The notes: generated by a model from the sequence alone, not told the origin. Counted from the stretch's first letter, positions 25,159-35,430 are shown. The stretch is DNA of 63,803 bases from an uncultured Bacteroidales bacterium (GCA_902780235.1 CACZEL010000009.1:1-63803); one strand, 5' to 3'. Translations and numbers: made by a program.

Positions 25159-28100
25159 GTGAGACGCGGCTTTCACTACATATTATTTGCGATCACGGTG
25201 GCGTTGGCAGTCGTCAGCGGCTTTATGATGTTCCATACGAACGTCAATGCCGACATGACGAAGTACCTGCCGGATGACTCGCAGATGAAAAGCGGCTTGG
25301 AGATCATCACCTCTGAGTTCGGTTCGGCTTCCCAAATGTCCGGTACCGATGTGCATGTGATGTTCGAAGGGATGCGGCCGAACGAGGTGCCGGGTATCAG
25401 GACCTTGCTCAACGGTTATCCGGATGTCAACGGCGTCTCATACCGTTATTCGGAGGACAGCACGCATACGGTCTTTGACCTGGATGTACCTAAGTCGGTC
25501 GATCAGAAAGCACTCGGTAAGCAGATCAGTACCCGTTTCGGCGGTAACTGCGTGGTGGAGACAAGTCAGGACGGTGCGACACCGCCTATCTCCGTTATCA
25601 TCATCGCAGCCGTGATGATCATGGCAGTGCTGTTCCTCATGGCGCAGAGTTGGTTCGAACCCGTAGTGATTCTTGTCACTGCCGGTTTGGCGATCTTGTT
25701 GAACATGGGCACAAACGCTTTGTTGCCCTCTGTTTCTATCACGACCAATTTCATCGGTTCGATCTTGCAGGCAGTACTCTCGTTGGACTACTGCATCGTC
25801 TTGCTGAACCGTTACCGTCAGGAGCAGGATGAGCATACGGACCGCCGGACGGCAGGCATAGCGGTGAATAAAGCGATCAAGAAAGCGGCACCGTCGATTC
25901 TCTCGTCGGCGCTGACGACCGTGGTTGGTTTGCTGATGCTCTGTTTCATGCGCCTCAAGATCGGTGCGGACATGGGCGTGGTGCTTGCCAAAGGTGTCGT
26001 TTGTTCGCTCATCTGTACGTTCACGGCGATGCCGGCGCTGATGCTTCTTTTCCGCAAGACGATCAATTTTACGGCCAAGAAAGCTTACGTGCCGCCTACG
26101 GATGCATTGGCACGTTTCATCTCGCGCCATAAACTGCCGATGGCGGTGGGGGCAGTGATCCTGTTCTTCGGTTCTTGGTATTTCTCCCGTCAGACAACGA
26201 TCTTCTTCTCTGCCGCGGCAGAGTCGCAAATAGAGAAAGTGTTCCCGTCCCCAAACCCCTTCGTTTTGGTGTATGAGACCCAGGACGAAGATTCGATCTA
26301 CGGTTTGGTGGAGAACCTGATGGCTCAGCCGGGCATTGAGACGGTGATCTCGTACCCGACGCTGATGTCCCAACCGCTGACACCGGAGGAGATGACGACG
26401 CACGTGCGATCGTTACTCACGGATTTCAAAGATTTCATGCCGGAGGGTACCAACGTACCGCAGGAGGCGCTTGATATGTTGATGCCTCAGACGATCGAGT
26501 TGCTCTATTACATGCATTTCAAAGACAGTGCAGAACAACTGTTGACCTTCCCGGAGATGGCGCATTTCCTGGATTCGCATGTGGCATCCAATCCGCTCTT
26601 TAGCAGTTATCTGGATGCGGACATGAAGAAGCAGATCCAGAACTTGCAGTCCATGCTGGATGTCTCGCCTGCAGAAGAAGAGAAGCCTGTAGCGAAAGTC
26701 GAAAGTCGAAAGTCGAAAGTCGAAATCGAAGAACCGGAAGATACGGTTATTCTTCCGCGTGAGATGATCGCTCCTCTTACAACGCATACTTCCCCGCTGG
26801 CTGTCAGCGGAGATACGGTCTCCGTGCCGCAGGTCGATTTCAACAAGATACCCGTCGTGCCGTTCATCGAGCGACTCAATGCGCTGCAGACTTCTGCGGT
26901 TTCGGTAGAGATGCGTAAACTGACCGATACCGCTGCTATCCGACTGCCGATGTCCATCAAGGAGATGTCTATCTTCATGGGTTCGACCCTGATGCAGACG
27001 ACACTTGTTTATGGATACGCGCCGGGTAAGATGCATAAGTTGACTCCGCTGCAATACGTACATCTGTTGGTTGATGACCTGTTCAAACGTCCCGGCCTGG
27101 CGGGTATGATCTCGGACGAACAGCGCACGCTCTTGGAGCAGCGTGCCTACCTTATGGACTTGGCGGACAAGAACGCATCGCTGACGGCGCAAGATCTGAA
27201 TATTCTCTTGCGCGCGTTCGGTGAACATAGTTTCACGGACGAGCAGATCCTTGCGATCGCGAACCCGCCGAAGAAGATTCAGAAAGAGGCAACGCCTCCG
27301 CAAGAGATGGATGCGGAGCTGATGGCGAACTCGATCGCCCATATCCAGTCTACGCTTCATAGTACGGATACGGCGCGTGCTACGATGGTTGAGACAGCGC
27401 CAGCGCCTGCTCCTGTCAAACGCGGACCGAGCAAAGCGGATCTGCAGGCAGAGCTGTTCGCTGAATTGGTGTTCGGCGGCAAGCAGTATACGCCGGAACA
27501 GATGGCTACTAAGTTAGCCCGCCTGATGAAACTGTCGGATGTGAAGGCTGATCCTGTCACGCCGGCGCAGATGTCCTTGCTCTACGACTACTACGGCGCG
27601 GTGCATCATTGTTGCGACACGCTCAAGATGGGCTTTGAACCGCTCTTGGTCTATGTGTGCGACACGCTGATTCGTGACCCGCGTTTGGAGGGACTGCTGC
27701 CGGATGGCGTACAGGAGCAGGCAGACAATGCCAAGGCGCAGATGAAGGATGGTTTGGGTATGTTACGCAAAGAGAATCACTCCTTGTTAGTGGTGCTTTC
27801 GTCCTTACCCAAGGAGTCGCAGGAGACCTATGCGTTCGTCGATACGCTCACCGCTTTGGCGGATGCACGTATGACGCATGAGCATTACTACGTAGGCGAG
27901 TCGGTGATGTATGCCGAGATGCGTGGTGGGTTTGATCATGAGATGAATGTGGTGTCCTTGCTGACCATTCTCTCCATTTTCCTGATTGTTGCCCTCACGT
28001 TCCGTTCGGTCATCGTGCCGACGATCCTTGTGGTGACCGTCATGACGGCTGTGTATGTGAATGTGGTTGTTGCCGGCGTGGTGGCGGGACAGATGCTCTA

Positions 28101-28485
28101 TCTGGCGTACCTCATCGTGCAGGCGATCCTCATGGGAGCCACGATTGACTACGGTATCTTGTTTGCCAACTACTACCGCGAGGGACGTAAGACGATGCTG
28201 CCCGTAGATGCTATCTGCGGAGCGTACCGTAACTCAATACGTACGATCCTTACTTCCGGTCTGATCATGGTGATAGGACCGGGCGTGATGGCGCTGTGTG
28301 TCGATGATCTGATGATCAGTAACATCGTCGGCTGCATCGCCGTAGGAGCCTTCATGGCGATCGTATTAACCCTCACTGTTGTGCCTGCCGTACTAGTGGC
28401 ATTGGATAGGTGGGTGGTGTATGGAAAGAAGAATAGATTTAACGGTCAAACCAATGACCAAAGTTCAATAACCAATGACAAATAA
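25159..28485 (+). CDS. MMPL/RND-superfamily transporter
   Basis: 1108 residues, starting at GTG 25159. Two sets of membrane helices typical of MMPL/RND exporters: TM1 near the N-terminus then periplasmic NVNADMTKYLPDDSQMKSGL, the first helix bundle about residues 140-330 (SVIIIAAVMIMAVLFLMAQSW, LSLDYCIVLLNRYRQEQ), a large periplasmic part (about 350-920), and the second bundle near the end (VVSLLTILSIFLIVALTF..., GATIDYGILFANYYREGRK). The SLDYCIVLLNRY and ATIDYGILFANYY segments hold the conserved Asp of the relay. Exported cargo is unknown; relatives move lipids or hopanoids. Residues about 512-524 ([13 protein letters not shown]) come from a heptanucleotide array (26693-26730). Overlaps the next gene by 11 bases. 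Confidence 0.88.
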   Translation: MRRGFHYILFAITVALAVVSGFMMFHTNVNADMTKYLPDDSQMKSGLEIITSEFGSASQMSGTDVHVMFEGMRPNEVPGIRTLLNGYPDVNGVSYRYSEDSTHTVFDLDVPKSVDQKALGKQISTRFGGNCVVETSQDGATPPISVIIIAAVMIMAVLFLMAQSWFEPVVILVTAGLAILLNMGTNALLPSVSITTNFIGSILQAVLSLDYCIVLLNRYRQEQDEHTDRRTAGIAVNKAIKKAAPSILSSALTTVVGLLMLCFMRLKIGADMGVVLAKGVVCSLICTFTAMPALMLLFRKTINFTAKKAYVPPTDALARFISRHKLPMAVGAVILFFGSWYFSRQTTIFFSAAAESQIEKVFPSPNPFVLVYETQDEDSIYGLVENLMAQPGIETVISYPTLMSQPLTPEEMTTHVRSLLTDFKDFMPEGTNVPQEALDMLMPQTIELLYYMHFKDSAEQLLTFPEMAHFLDSHVASNPLFSSYLDADMKKQIQNLQSMLDVSPAEEEKPVAKVESRKSKVEIEEPEDTVILPREMIAPLTTHTSPLAVSGDTVSVPQVDFNKIPVVPFIERLNALQTSAVSVEMRKLTDTAAIRLPMSIKEMSIFMGSTLMQTTLVYGYAPGKMHKLTPLQYVHLLVDDLFKRPGLAGMISDEQRTLLEQRAYLMDLADKNASLTAQDLNILLRAFGEHSFTDEQILAIANPPKKIQKEATPPQEMDAELMANSIAHIQSTLHSTDTARATMVETAPAPAPVKRGPSKADLQAELFAELVFGGKQYTPEQMATKLARLMKLSDVKADPVTPAQMSLLYDYYGAVHHCCDTLKMGFEPLLVYVCDTLIRDPRLEGLLPDGVQEQADNAKAQMKDGLGMLRKENHSLLVVLSSLPKESQETYAFVDTLTALADARMTHEHYYVGESVMYAEMRGGFDHEMNVVSLLTILSIFLIVALTFRSVIVPTILVVTVMTAVYVNVVVAGVVAGQMLYLAYLIVQAILMGATIDYGILFANYYREGRKTMLPVDAICGAYRNSIRTILTSGLIMVIGPGVMALCVDDLMISNIVGCIAVGAFMAIVLTLTVVPAVLVALDRWVVYGKKNRFNGQTNDQSSITNDK
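26693..26730 (+). repeat. Heptanucleotide array inside MMPL gene
   Basis: Five units of CGAAAGT. The inverse family occurs in the TonB receptor gene (36997-37027) and engB (38372-38393), each encoding [10 protein letters not shown] peptides. Confidence 0.9.
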
Positions 28486-29326
28486 CGAAAAATGGGATCT
28501 GACCATTACGCCGAAGGATAAACTGCTGGCGGTGGATTGGAAGGAAATATGGCGCTATCGTGACATGTTTGTGCTGTTTGTACAGCGAGCGTTCCGCGTG
28601 GCCTACAAGCAGACGATTCTTGGACCGCTTTGGTTCATCATCACGCCGGTATTGTCCGTCATCGTCTATGCGACGGTCTTCGGCGGCATAGCGAATATTC
28701 CGACGGACGGCATACCTCCGATCTTGTTTTACCTGCTCGGTATATCTGTCTGGGGCTATTTCTCAAGCTGTCTAAGCTCGACCTCCAACTCCTTTGTATC
28801 CAATGCAGACATCTTCGGTAAGGTTTATTTTCCGCGTATCATCATGCCTTTGGTGGCGGTGACAACGAACCTGTTGTCCTTTGCTATCCAAATGGCGATC
28901 TTTACGGCGTTCTATATCTATTATGCCGCAACGGGTACTGAACTGGTCATTCATTGGCAGATCGTTCTTTTCCCCTTCTTGATGCTGCTGCTGGCGTTTA
29001 TGGCGGTGGGATTTGGTATGATTTTCTCATCCATGACGACCAAATACCGTGACTTGCAGATCATGTTGGCGAAGATCATCTCCTTGTGGGTTTATATCAC
29101 GCCGGTCATCTATCCGCTGAGTATGGTGACGAACGAAAAACTGCATCTGGCGATGAGTCTGAACCCTGTCACACCGGTGATGGAGGCGATCAAGTATTCG
29201 CTACTCGGTCAAGGGCAGTTCAGCTGGCTTTGGCTGCTGTACAGCACAGTGTTCACGTTAGTGCTGCTGGTGTTCGGTTTGATGATGTTTAACAAAGTTC
29301 AAAAGTCCTTTATGGATACGGTGTAA
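28475..29326 (+). CDS. ABC-2 permease (polysaccharide/Wzm-like)
   Basis: 283 residues with six predicted membrane spans. Opening WKEIWRYRDMFVLFVQRAFRVAYKQTILGPLWFIITPVLS, then FGGIANIPTDGIPPILFYLLGISVWGYFSSCL, is typical of the ABC-2 permease subunits of lipopolysaccharide O-antigen and capsule exporters (Wzm/TagG type). A second copy follows two bases downstream. Neither is joined by an ATPase gene in this window. Its start overlaps the MMPL gene end, where units CCAATGA are repeated (28447-28484). Confidence 0.9.
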   Translation: MTNNEKWDLTITPKDKLLAVDWKEIWRYRDMFVLFVQRAFRVAYKQTILGPLWFIITPVLSVIVYATVFGGIANIPTDGIPPILFYLLGISVWGYFSSCLSSTSNSFVSNADIFGKVYFPRIIMPLVAVTTNLLSFAIQMAIFTAFYIYYAATGTELVIHWQIVLFPFLMLLLAFMAVGFGMIFSSMTTKYRDLQIMLAKIISLWVYITPVIYPLSMVTNEKLHLAMSLNPVTPVMEAIKYSLLGQGQFSWLWLLYSTVFTLVLLVFGLMMFNKVQKSFMDTV

Positions 29327-29327
29327 T

Positions 29328-30185
29328 ATGGCAAAGCAAGAAAATACATATTGGACGACGGAGATTTCTCCGAATACCTACGCCAAGGGGCTTGGACTGC
29401 GGGAATTATGGCAGAAGAAGTACCTTATCTGGCTGTTTATCAAGCGGGATATAACTGTTCAGTTCAAGCAGACGATCTTCGGTATGGGATGGTATTTCAT
29501 CTCGCCGCTGTTCACGATGTTCATGTACATCGTCGTGTTCGGTCGCATTGCGGAGATACCGACGGACGATATTCCTCAGCCGGTCTTCTACTTGAGCGGT
29601 ATCTGTCTCTGGGAATATTTCTCGGAGTGTTTATCTGCGGCAGCAGGCACATTCCAAACGAATGCCGGTCTGTTCGGAAAGGTCTATTTCCCGCGTCTGG
29701 TTTCGCCGGTGTCGGTGGTGTGCTCCAAACTATTCCGTTTCTCGTTGCAGTTAGGTACGTTCATCATCGTCTATCTGCTTTTCGTCTTCCGTGGGGTAGA
29801 TCTTCGTCCGAACTGGTATCTGCTGCTTTTCCCGGTCTTGGTGCTGATGATCCAGTGCTTGGCTTTGGGCTTGGGTCTGATCATCTCATCGCTGACGACT
29901 AAGTACCGTGACTTAACGAATTTCTTTGGCGTTTTCGTATCCCTTTGGATGTATGCGACGCCGATCGTCTATCCGCTCAGTTACGTGACGAACCCTACGC
30001 TGCATAAGATCATGCTCATCAACCCGATGACGGCGATCATCGAGACCTTCAAATACGGTGCGTACGGCGCAGGTGAGTTCAGTTGGACAGCACTCGGTTA
30101 TAGTGCCGCAACGATAGTTGTTTTGCTCGTTGTGGGAATAGCGATGTTCAATCGCAAGCAGAAATCGTTTATTGATACGATCTGA
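29328..30185 (+). CDS. ABC-2 permease (second Wzm-like copy)
   Basis: 285 residues, clearly paralogous to 28475: both share LRELWQKKYL/WKEIWRYRD-type openings, FGRIAEIPTDDIPQPVFYLSGICLWEYFSECLS, FGKVYFPRLVSPV and MATPIVYPLSYVTNP. Two unlike permeases in tandem suggest a heterodimeric channel, as in some O-antigen or teichoic-acid exporters, rather than the usual homodimer. The ATP-binding partner (Wzt-like) must lie elsewhere. Last gene of the run; a convergent minus-strand gene ends 7 bases on. Confidence 0.9.
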   Translation: MAKQENTYWTTEISPNTYAKGLGLRELWQKKYLIWLFIKRDITVQFKQTIFGMGWYFISPLFTMFMYIVVFGRIAEIPTDDIPQPVFYLSGICLWEYFSECLSAAAGTFQTNAGLFGKVYFPRLVSPVSVVCSKLFRFSLQLGTFIIVYLLFVFRGVDLRPNWYLLLFPVLVLMIQCLALGLGLIISSLTTKYRDLTNFFGVFVSLWMYATPIVYPLSYVTNPTLHKIMLINPMTAIIETFKYGAYGAGEFSWTALGYSAATIVVLLVVGIAMFNRKQKSFIDTI

Positions 30186-30192
30186 TCTGCTA

Positions 30193-30660
30193 TCACATGT
30201 TTGCGTTGTAATACTGAGGTAGACCGGTCACTTCATCACCGAGCCACTCTGGCTTGGTGAATGGTTCGCGCTCATCACCTAACTCGATTTCAGCTAATAT
30301 ACGTCCGTCCAGACGTCCATGGAAGACATCCACTTCCCATGCCCGTTCTTGTCCCTCGTAGGGTGGGGCAGGGATGATATATCGTGTTTTGGAAATAGCA
30401 CCGGGTAAGCATAAGTTCATCAACTCTTGCGCATCTGCCAAGTCGATCTCTCGCTCCCATTCGAATTTTGCCAATCCTTCACGGAGTTTGCCGGACTTAA
30501 TAGTAAGGAACGCACGTGCGTCGCGTATGCGCACGCGAATGGTTTTTGCGGGCTCTTTGCATAAGTAGCCCTGCTCAATCTCGTAATGCTTGGTCGCCTG
30601 TGCCTTAAAAGCATCCGACGTTACCAAAAACTTACGCTCAATTTCAGTGTTTTTAGGCAT
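30193..30660 (-). CDS. CYTH domain protein (adenylate-binding/triphosphate tunnel)
   Basis: 155 residues. The N-terminal EIERKFLV is the ExExK signature of CYTH (triphosphate tunnel metalloenzyme) proteins. Later tunnel residues fit: RVRIRDARAFLTIKSG, WEVDVFHGRLDGRILAEIELGDE. Members of this size act as inorganic triphosphatases or bind nucleotide triphosphates; the exact role cannot be read. Own promoter at 30680-30711, back to back with the tRNA promoter. Confidence 0.88.
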   Translation of the reverse strand: MPKNTEIERKFLVTSDAFKAQATKHYEIEQGYLCKEPAKTIRVRIRDARAFLTIKSGKLREGLAKFEWEREIDLADAQELMNLCLPGAISKTRYIIPAPPYEGQERAWEVDVFHGRLDGRILAEIELGDEREPFTKPEWLGDEVTGLPQYYNANM

Positions 30661-30679
30661 AATTATTCGTATTAGCGCA

Positions 30680-30711
30680 CAAAATTACTACTTTTTTGCG
30701 ATATACACAAA
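30680..30711 (-). promoter_or_regulatory. Promoter of the CYTH gene
   Basis: Minus strand TTTG (30708-30711) and TAATTTTG (30680-30687), 20-bp spacer. Confidence 0.8.
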
Positions 30712-30727
30712 AAAAAGTGCAAAAATA

Positions 30728-30759
30728 TTTGCACATGTCGGAAAATTGTTGTACCTTTG
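30728..30759 (+). promoter_or_regulatory. Promoter of tRNA-Ser
   Basis: TTTG (30728-30731) and TACCTTTG (30752-30759), 20-bp spacer, then CACCCGC. It lies about 40 bases before the mature tRNA start. Confidence 0.85.
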
Positions 30760-30799
30760 CACCCGCTTTTGAAAAAAAGCATTTCAGACACAGCTCTGA

Positions 30800-30886
<87 letters not shown>

Positions 30887-30887
30887 C

Positions 30888-30912
30888 AAAAAGACGCTTT
30901 GGCGTCTTTTTT
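30888..30912 (+). terminator. Terminator of tRNA-Ser
   Basis: Stem AAAGACGC (30890-30897) / GCGTCTTT (30902-30909) with a TTTG loop and a T-run, immediately after the tRNA. Confidence 0.9.
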
Positions 30913-31184
30913 GTTTTCGGATTGTTTTGGTTATTTGGGGCTATATTTTTAGACAAAAAAAAGAAGGTTGTCTCCTCTTTTAACTTTTCTCGATAAACAA
31001 GTTACCGACAAAAGAAAAAAAGAAGGTTGTCTCCCGACAACCCAATCTTTTCATTTAACCTTAAATCTAATACCATGAAAAACACGATGCAAAAGTACTG
31101 CTTTTTGACGATATGACCAAATATTTCGACAAAAAAGTGTTTATTTTCTAAAAAATGTAAATTTAAGTTAGCAAAATGATAGTA
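30913..31184. other. Intergenic region with duplicated AAGGTTGTCTCC hairpin element
   Basis: No convincing gene. AGAAGGTTGTCTCC occurs at about 30961-30974 and again at 31021-31034. In the second copy it folds with GACAACC into a 7-bp hairpin (31025-31042, loop TCCC); the first copy lacks the second arm. After the second copy, ATG 31075 opens a 13-codon frame (MKNTMQKYCFLTI). Whether that is translated cannot be told. The rest is AT-rich. Confidence 0.5.
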
Positions 31185-31757
31185 TTAGTCGCATAAAGAG
31201 AACAAATCTTCACGCGGGTTGACTAACATCACCGGAACTAAGGCCCGCTGTATCGCTTTGCGTTCCGGCGGTCCGAATAATATGTCATCCAGCCCATAGT
31301 CACGGCTGGCGGTAAGTATCAATAAGTCATGCCGAAAGTCTCGCTGCCGTTCCGACGCTTCGCGTACCAAACCGAAACTGTCCTTCTTCGCTTGCGCTAC
31401 TTCGTAGGATATATTTTCTCCCGTCCGTTCCATAACGGCTTTGATATGCGTGACGATGCGGTTGACATTCTGCCGTGCGTGCGAACCATAGTCGTTGGCT
31501 TGCAGTAAAATGATATGAGCGCCGGTCTTACGTGCGATATAGGTGCAGATCTCCGCTTTGTAGGTCTCTTCTTCGAGCATCGAAACGGGTACCAGCAGTC
31601 GGTGAAGTGGTTTTACGGTCATCGTGTTGGTCACAAAGACATACGGACGCCGTTCCTCCCGACACTCGTTCAAATGCTTTTGAATGGTGCACTTCTCATT
31701 TGCACATTCAATCAGTTTTATATCTTCGTTATTCTCCCAAATCATCGTACTGACCAA
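31185..31757 (-). CDS. Universal-stress-like (UspA fold) protein
   Basis: 190 residues, overlapping the mltG end by 16 bases; ATG 31745 (MIWENNEDIK) is an alternative start. The central part has a UspA-type pattern: LHRLLVPVSMLEEETYKAEICTYIARKTGAHIILLQA, then a DLLILTASRD strand and a final ALVPVMLVNPRE. The ATP-binding loop GxxGxxxxxxxxG(S/T) of ATP-binding Usps is not visible, so nucleotide binding is doubtful. Last gene of the minus-strand operon that begins at engB. Confidence 0.65.
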   Translation of the reverse strand: MVSTMIWENNEDIKLIECANEKCTIQKHLNECREERRPYVFVTNTMTVKPLHRLLVPVSMLEEETYKAEICTYIARKTGAHIILLQANDYGSHARQNVNRIVTHIKAVMERTGENISYEVAQAKKDSFGLVREASERQRDFRHDLLILTASRDYGLDDILFGPPERKAIQRALVPVMLVNPREDLFSLCD

Positions 31758-32794
31758 TCTATTGTGTCCATCGTGTGTCTATATTGCCGTGCAGCATTGG
31801 CGTGACTACTATACGAGGACGAGAAAATATGGGTGTTGTTTAGTTCCGGGCTGGCGCACATAAAGAGGTAGTCGGTCTTGGGTGCATTGAGCACGATGTC
31901 CAAGGTAGCCGGCGCCGGACAACGGATCGGTCCGGGAGGTAAGCCCGGATACTTATAGGTGTTATACGGTGAATCCACCGCCAAGTGCCGATAGAGCACG
32001 CGTCTGAGTTTGAAATCACCCACGGCATACTTCACGGTAGGGCAGGCTTGGAGCAACATACCTTTGTGAACGCGGTTGATATACAAGCTCGCGATAAGCG
32101 GTAACTCGTTTTTATTATGACTCTCGCCTTCTACGATGGACGCGATGATGGCTACCTCAATTGGCGTTAAACCTAACGAGTCCGCTTTCGCACGCCTTTC
32201 CTCGTTCCAGAAGCGGTTATACTCCTTGAGCATGCGGGTGAAGAGTTGTTCCGGCGTTACGTTCCAATAGACCTCGTAGGTGTTGGGTATGAAAAGGCAT
32301 CGGCTGGTCTCTTGGTTAAATCCGTACGGTGCAAGGAACGCATCGTCCTCAAGATGACGCAGTAGGGTAACGCTGTCCATGAGCAGATGGGTCGTCACTT
32401 TGCCGGCCAGGTCTTCACGGGTGCGCACGAAATTATTCCATGTGATACGAACCGGCGTCTGGTAGCCGAACTTAAGCCGTTCGATCAGTTCGCGGTCACC
32501 GATCTGCGCAGGGAAGGTATAATGACCGGGTTCGGGATGGTTAAAAACCAGAAAACGGATATGCAGATCCAAGTCGGTCTCCGAACTGATCTCATAGTCC
32601 TCGCGCAGCAAATTCAGCACGGAGTCGATGGACGCGCCCGCATACACATTATAACTATGCAACTCGCCGTCTTTTGCGCGGAAGTTGCATATATGCCAAC
32701 GGTAATACTGCTCTGCTACGAACGCGCAAGCAATTACGGATAACGAACCGATAACGATCAAAATCGTTCGTATGATATAGCGTTTCTTCATCAT
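31742..32794 (-). CDS. mltG: Endolytic transglycosylase MltG
   Basis: 350 residues, one N-terminal membrane anchor (RTILIVIGSLSVIACAFVA) and a periplasmic domain. VAIIASIVEGESHNKNELPLIASLYINRVHKGMLLQACPTVKYAVG contains the catalytic Glu of the family (in VEGES) and the conserved motif that follows it. SPYNTYKYPGLPPGPIRCPAPATLDIVLNAPKTDYLFMC is the matching C-terminal signature. It cuts nascent glycan strands to terminate peptidoglycan polymerisation. Follows mutS by 24 bases that are almost wholly GAAAGGT-type repeat. Confidence 0.95.
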   Translation of the reverse strand: MMKKRYIIRTILIVIGSLSVIACAFVAEQYYRWHICNFRAKDGELHSYNVYAGASIDSVLNLLREDYEISSETDLDLHIRFLVFNHPEPGHYTFPAQIGDRELIERLKFGYQTPVRITWNNFVRTREDLAGKVTTHLLMDSVTLLRHLEDDAFLAPYGFNQETSRCLFIPNTYEVYWNVTPEQLFTRMLKEYNRFWNEERRAKADSLGLTPIEVAIIASIVEGESHNKNELPLIASLYINRVHKGMLLQACPTVKYAVGDFKLRRVLYRHLAVDSPYNTYKYPGLPPGPIRCPAPATLDIVLNAPKTDYLFMCASPELNNTHIFSSSYSSHANAARQYRHTMDTIDWSVR

Positions 32795-32821
32795 ACTTCA
32801 CCTTTCACTTTTCACCTTTCA
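32795..32821 (-). repeat. GAAAGGT-type array between mutS and mltG
   Basis: On the minus strand units GAAAGGT, GAAAAGT, GAAAGGT, GAAG. It fills the gap, covers the mutS stop and supplies purine-rich bases before the mltG start. Confidence 0.8.
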
Positions 32822-35428
32822 TTTCCCTCCGACCAGTCGTTTGATCTCCGATAGCTTATTAAGAGCCTCCAGGGGAGTGAGGTTGTTGATATCCAATGAC
32901 TTTACTTCATCGCGTATCTGCTCCAGTACCGGATCGTCCAACTGGAAGAAACTCAACTGCATCCCTTCGCGACTCTCGCCGATATGACTTTTTGGGCTTA
33001 ACTCTTGGTTGTTGGATCCCTCTAACTCCTTGAGTATCTGGTTTGCCCGTTCCACGATAGAAGCAGGCATGCCGGCTAATTTGGCTACGTGGATACCAAA
33101 ACTATGCTCTGAACCGCCGCGTACTAACTTGCGCAGGAAAATGACCTTGCCGTTCACCTCCCGTACCGACACGTTGTAGTTGCGGATACGATCGAAAGTC
33201 TTCTCCATCTCGTTCAGTTCGTGGTAATGGGTAGCAAAGAGCGTCTTGGCGTGTCCTTTATGCTCGTGGATGTACTCCACAATAGCCCATGCAATACTTA
33301 TGCCATCATACGTACTCGTGCCTCGGCCGAGTTCGTCAAAGAGCACTAAACTGCGTTCGCTGAGGTTATTGAGGATCGAGGCTGCTTCGTTCATCTCCAC
33401 CATGAACGTCGATTCTCCGAGCGAAATGTTATCCGATGCTCCGACGCGGGTGAAGATCTTATCCACGATACCTATCGACGCACTCTCGGCGGGAACGAAC
33501 GAACCCATCTGGGCAAGCAGCACGATGAGCGCGGTCTGGCGGAGTAGGGCAGATTTACCTGCCATGTTCGGTCCGGTGATGATGATGATCTGCTGGCTCT
33601 TGTTGTCCAACAGTACATCATTGGCGATATACTGCTCGCCGAGCGGTAACTGCTGCTCGATGACCGGGTGACGTCCCTGACGGATGTCGATGACCAGGCT
33701 GTCGTTGACGTCCGGGCATACATAGCGGTACTCGGCAGCGACGGTAGCAAAACTGAGCAAGCAGTCCAATTGTGCCAGCACGTTTGCGTTCAACTGCATC
33801 TGCGGTACCCATTCGCATAGGGCAAGCATCAACTCCTGATAGAGCCGGTTCTCGATGATCTGGATGCGCTCTTCAGCGGTGATGATTTTCTGCTCGTAGG
33901 CTTTGAGCTCATCAGTGATATAGCGTTCGGCATTGACGAGCGTCTGCTTACGGATCCATTCGGGTGGCACTTGGTCTTTGTAGGTGTTGCGCACCTCAAG
34001 GTAATAGCCGAAAACGTTGTTATAGCCGATTTTGAGACTGCTGATGCCGGTTCGTTCTATCTCGCGTTGCTGGATTTGCAGCAGGTAGTCCTTACCGTCG
34101 GACTGGATGGCGCGTAACTCATCCAACTCGGTATCGACACCGCGGGCGATGATGTTCGGTCGTCCTTGTGCTACCGGCGGGTCGGGAACGATCTCCCGTT
34201 CGATACGCATGCGCATCTCCGAACAGGGGTCTAACTCTTGACCTAACAGGGACAAATAGTCATTGTCCCGTGCGGCTTCGCATACCTCTTTGATCGGCTT
34301 GACAGCCCGTAAAGCTCTGCCTAACTGCACCATCTCACGCGGACCGATACGACCGGTGGATACCTTGCTCACGATACGCTCGAGGTCGCCTACTTGGTTC
34401 AGCGCTTCGCGAATGATCTCCCGCGCTTCTGGGTTCTTGAACAAGTGCTCCACCACTGTCTGACGGTTTCGTATCAACCGAACTTCCTTGAGCGGGAAAG
34501 CCATCCATTGGTGCAATTTGCGTCCGCCCATAGGCGTGATTGTACGGTCGATGATATCATACAGCGTCCGGCTCTCTTCGGTTTGTCCGCCGACCAGTTC
34601 GAGGTTACGAATGGTGAAGCGGTCGAGCCAGACGTATTTGTCTTCTTCGATGCGGCTCAAATGCTGAATATGTCCGGTCTGCAGGTGTTGCGTCATGTCG
34701 AGGTACATCAATATACCGCCTGCTGCCGTCACGCCTGCCGGCATCTTCTCCAAACCGAAGCCCTTGAGCGAACTGACACCCCAAAGCTTCTGTAAGCGCT
34801 CCTTGGCGGTACTCTCCACCAGCATCCAGTCTTCCAACTCGAAGGTGAAGAACTTACTGCCGAAAAGACTCTCCAAGTCGGCTTTGCGACCGCGCAGATG
34901 CAGCACCTCTTTCGGTGCAAAATTGGTCAGCAGTTTGTCAATATAGTCGCTTTCTCCTTGTCCGGCAAGGAACTCACCGGTCGAAATGTCCAGGAACGCG
35001 ACACCGATCTGGTGCTTGTCGAAATGGACGCAAGCGACCCAGTTATTCTCTTTCTGTGTCAGGGTCGTGTCCGAATAACTGACACCGGGCGTCACCAACT
35101 CCGTCACGCCGCGTTTGACGAGTTTCTTCGCTAACTTCGGATCTTCCAACTGGTCGCATATCGCCACACGCAGCCCTGCCCGAACGAGTTTCGGCAGATA
35201 GGTGTCAAGGGCATGGAAAGGAAAACCTGCCATCTCCAAGGCTTGTGCCGCATTGCTACCTCCGTTCGAACGGTGCGTCAGCGTGATATTGAGGATTTTG
35301 GACGCCTTCACGGCATCTTCCGCATAGGTCTCATAGAAATCGCCACAACGAAACAGCAACATCGCATCCGGATATTGGGTCTTGATATCCCTAAACTGCT
35401 TCATCATCGGTGTAAGTTCTTCTGCCAT
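32819..35428 (-). CDS. mutS: DNA mismatch repair protein MutS
   Basis: 869 residues, full length. Mismatch-binding domain opens [31 protein letters not shown], containing the conserved Phe-x-Glu (FYE) that wedges into mismatches. ATPase domain: Walker [36 protein letters not shown] (Walker B and D-loop), and [11 protein letters not shown]. The protein recognises mispairs and recruits MutL. Starts 2 bases after the TonB receptor gene ends, which is an unusual neighbour. Confidence 0.97.
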   Translation of the reverse strand: MAEELTPMMKQFRDIKTQYPDAMLLFRCGDFYETYAEDAVKASKILNITLTHRSNGGSNAAQALEMAGFPFHALDTYLPKLVRAGLRVAICDQLEDPKLAKKLVKRGVTELVTPGVSYSDTTLTQKENNWVACVHFDKHQIGVAFLDISTGEFLAGQGESDYIDKLLTNFAPKEVLHLRGRKADLESLFGSKFFTFELEDWMLVESTAKERLQKLWGVSSLKGFGLEKMPAGVTAAGGILMYLDMTQHLQTGHIQHLSRIEEDKYVWLDRFTIRNLELVGGQTEESRTLYDIIDRTITPMGGRKLHQWMAFPLKEVRLIRNRQTVVEHLFKNPEAREIIREALNQVGDLERIVSKVSTGRIGPREMVQLGRALRAVKPIKEVCEAARDNDYLSLLGQELDPCSEMRMRIEREIVPDPPVAQGRPNIIARGVDTELDELRAIQSDGKDYLLQIQQREIERTGISSLKIGYNNVFGYYLEVRNTYKDQVPPEWIRKQTLVNAERYITDELKAYEQKIITAEERIQIIENRLYQELMLALCEWVPQMQLNANVLAQLDCLLSFATVAAEYRYVCPDVNDSLVIDIRQGRHPVIEQQLPLGEQYIANDVLLDNKSQQIIIITGPNMAGKSALLRQTALIVLLAQMGSFVPAESASIGIVDKIFTRVGASDNISLGESTFMVEMNEAASILNNLSERSLVLFDELGRGTSTYDGISIAWAIVEYIHEHKGHAKTLFATHYHELNEMEKTFDRIRNYNVSVREVNGKVIFLRKLVRGGSEHSFGIHVAKLAGMPASIVERANQILKELEGSNNQELSPKSHIGESREGMQLSFFQLDDPVLEQIRDEVKSLDINNLTPLEALNKLSEIKRLVGGK

Positions 35429-35430
35429 AA

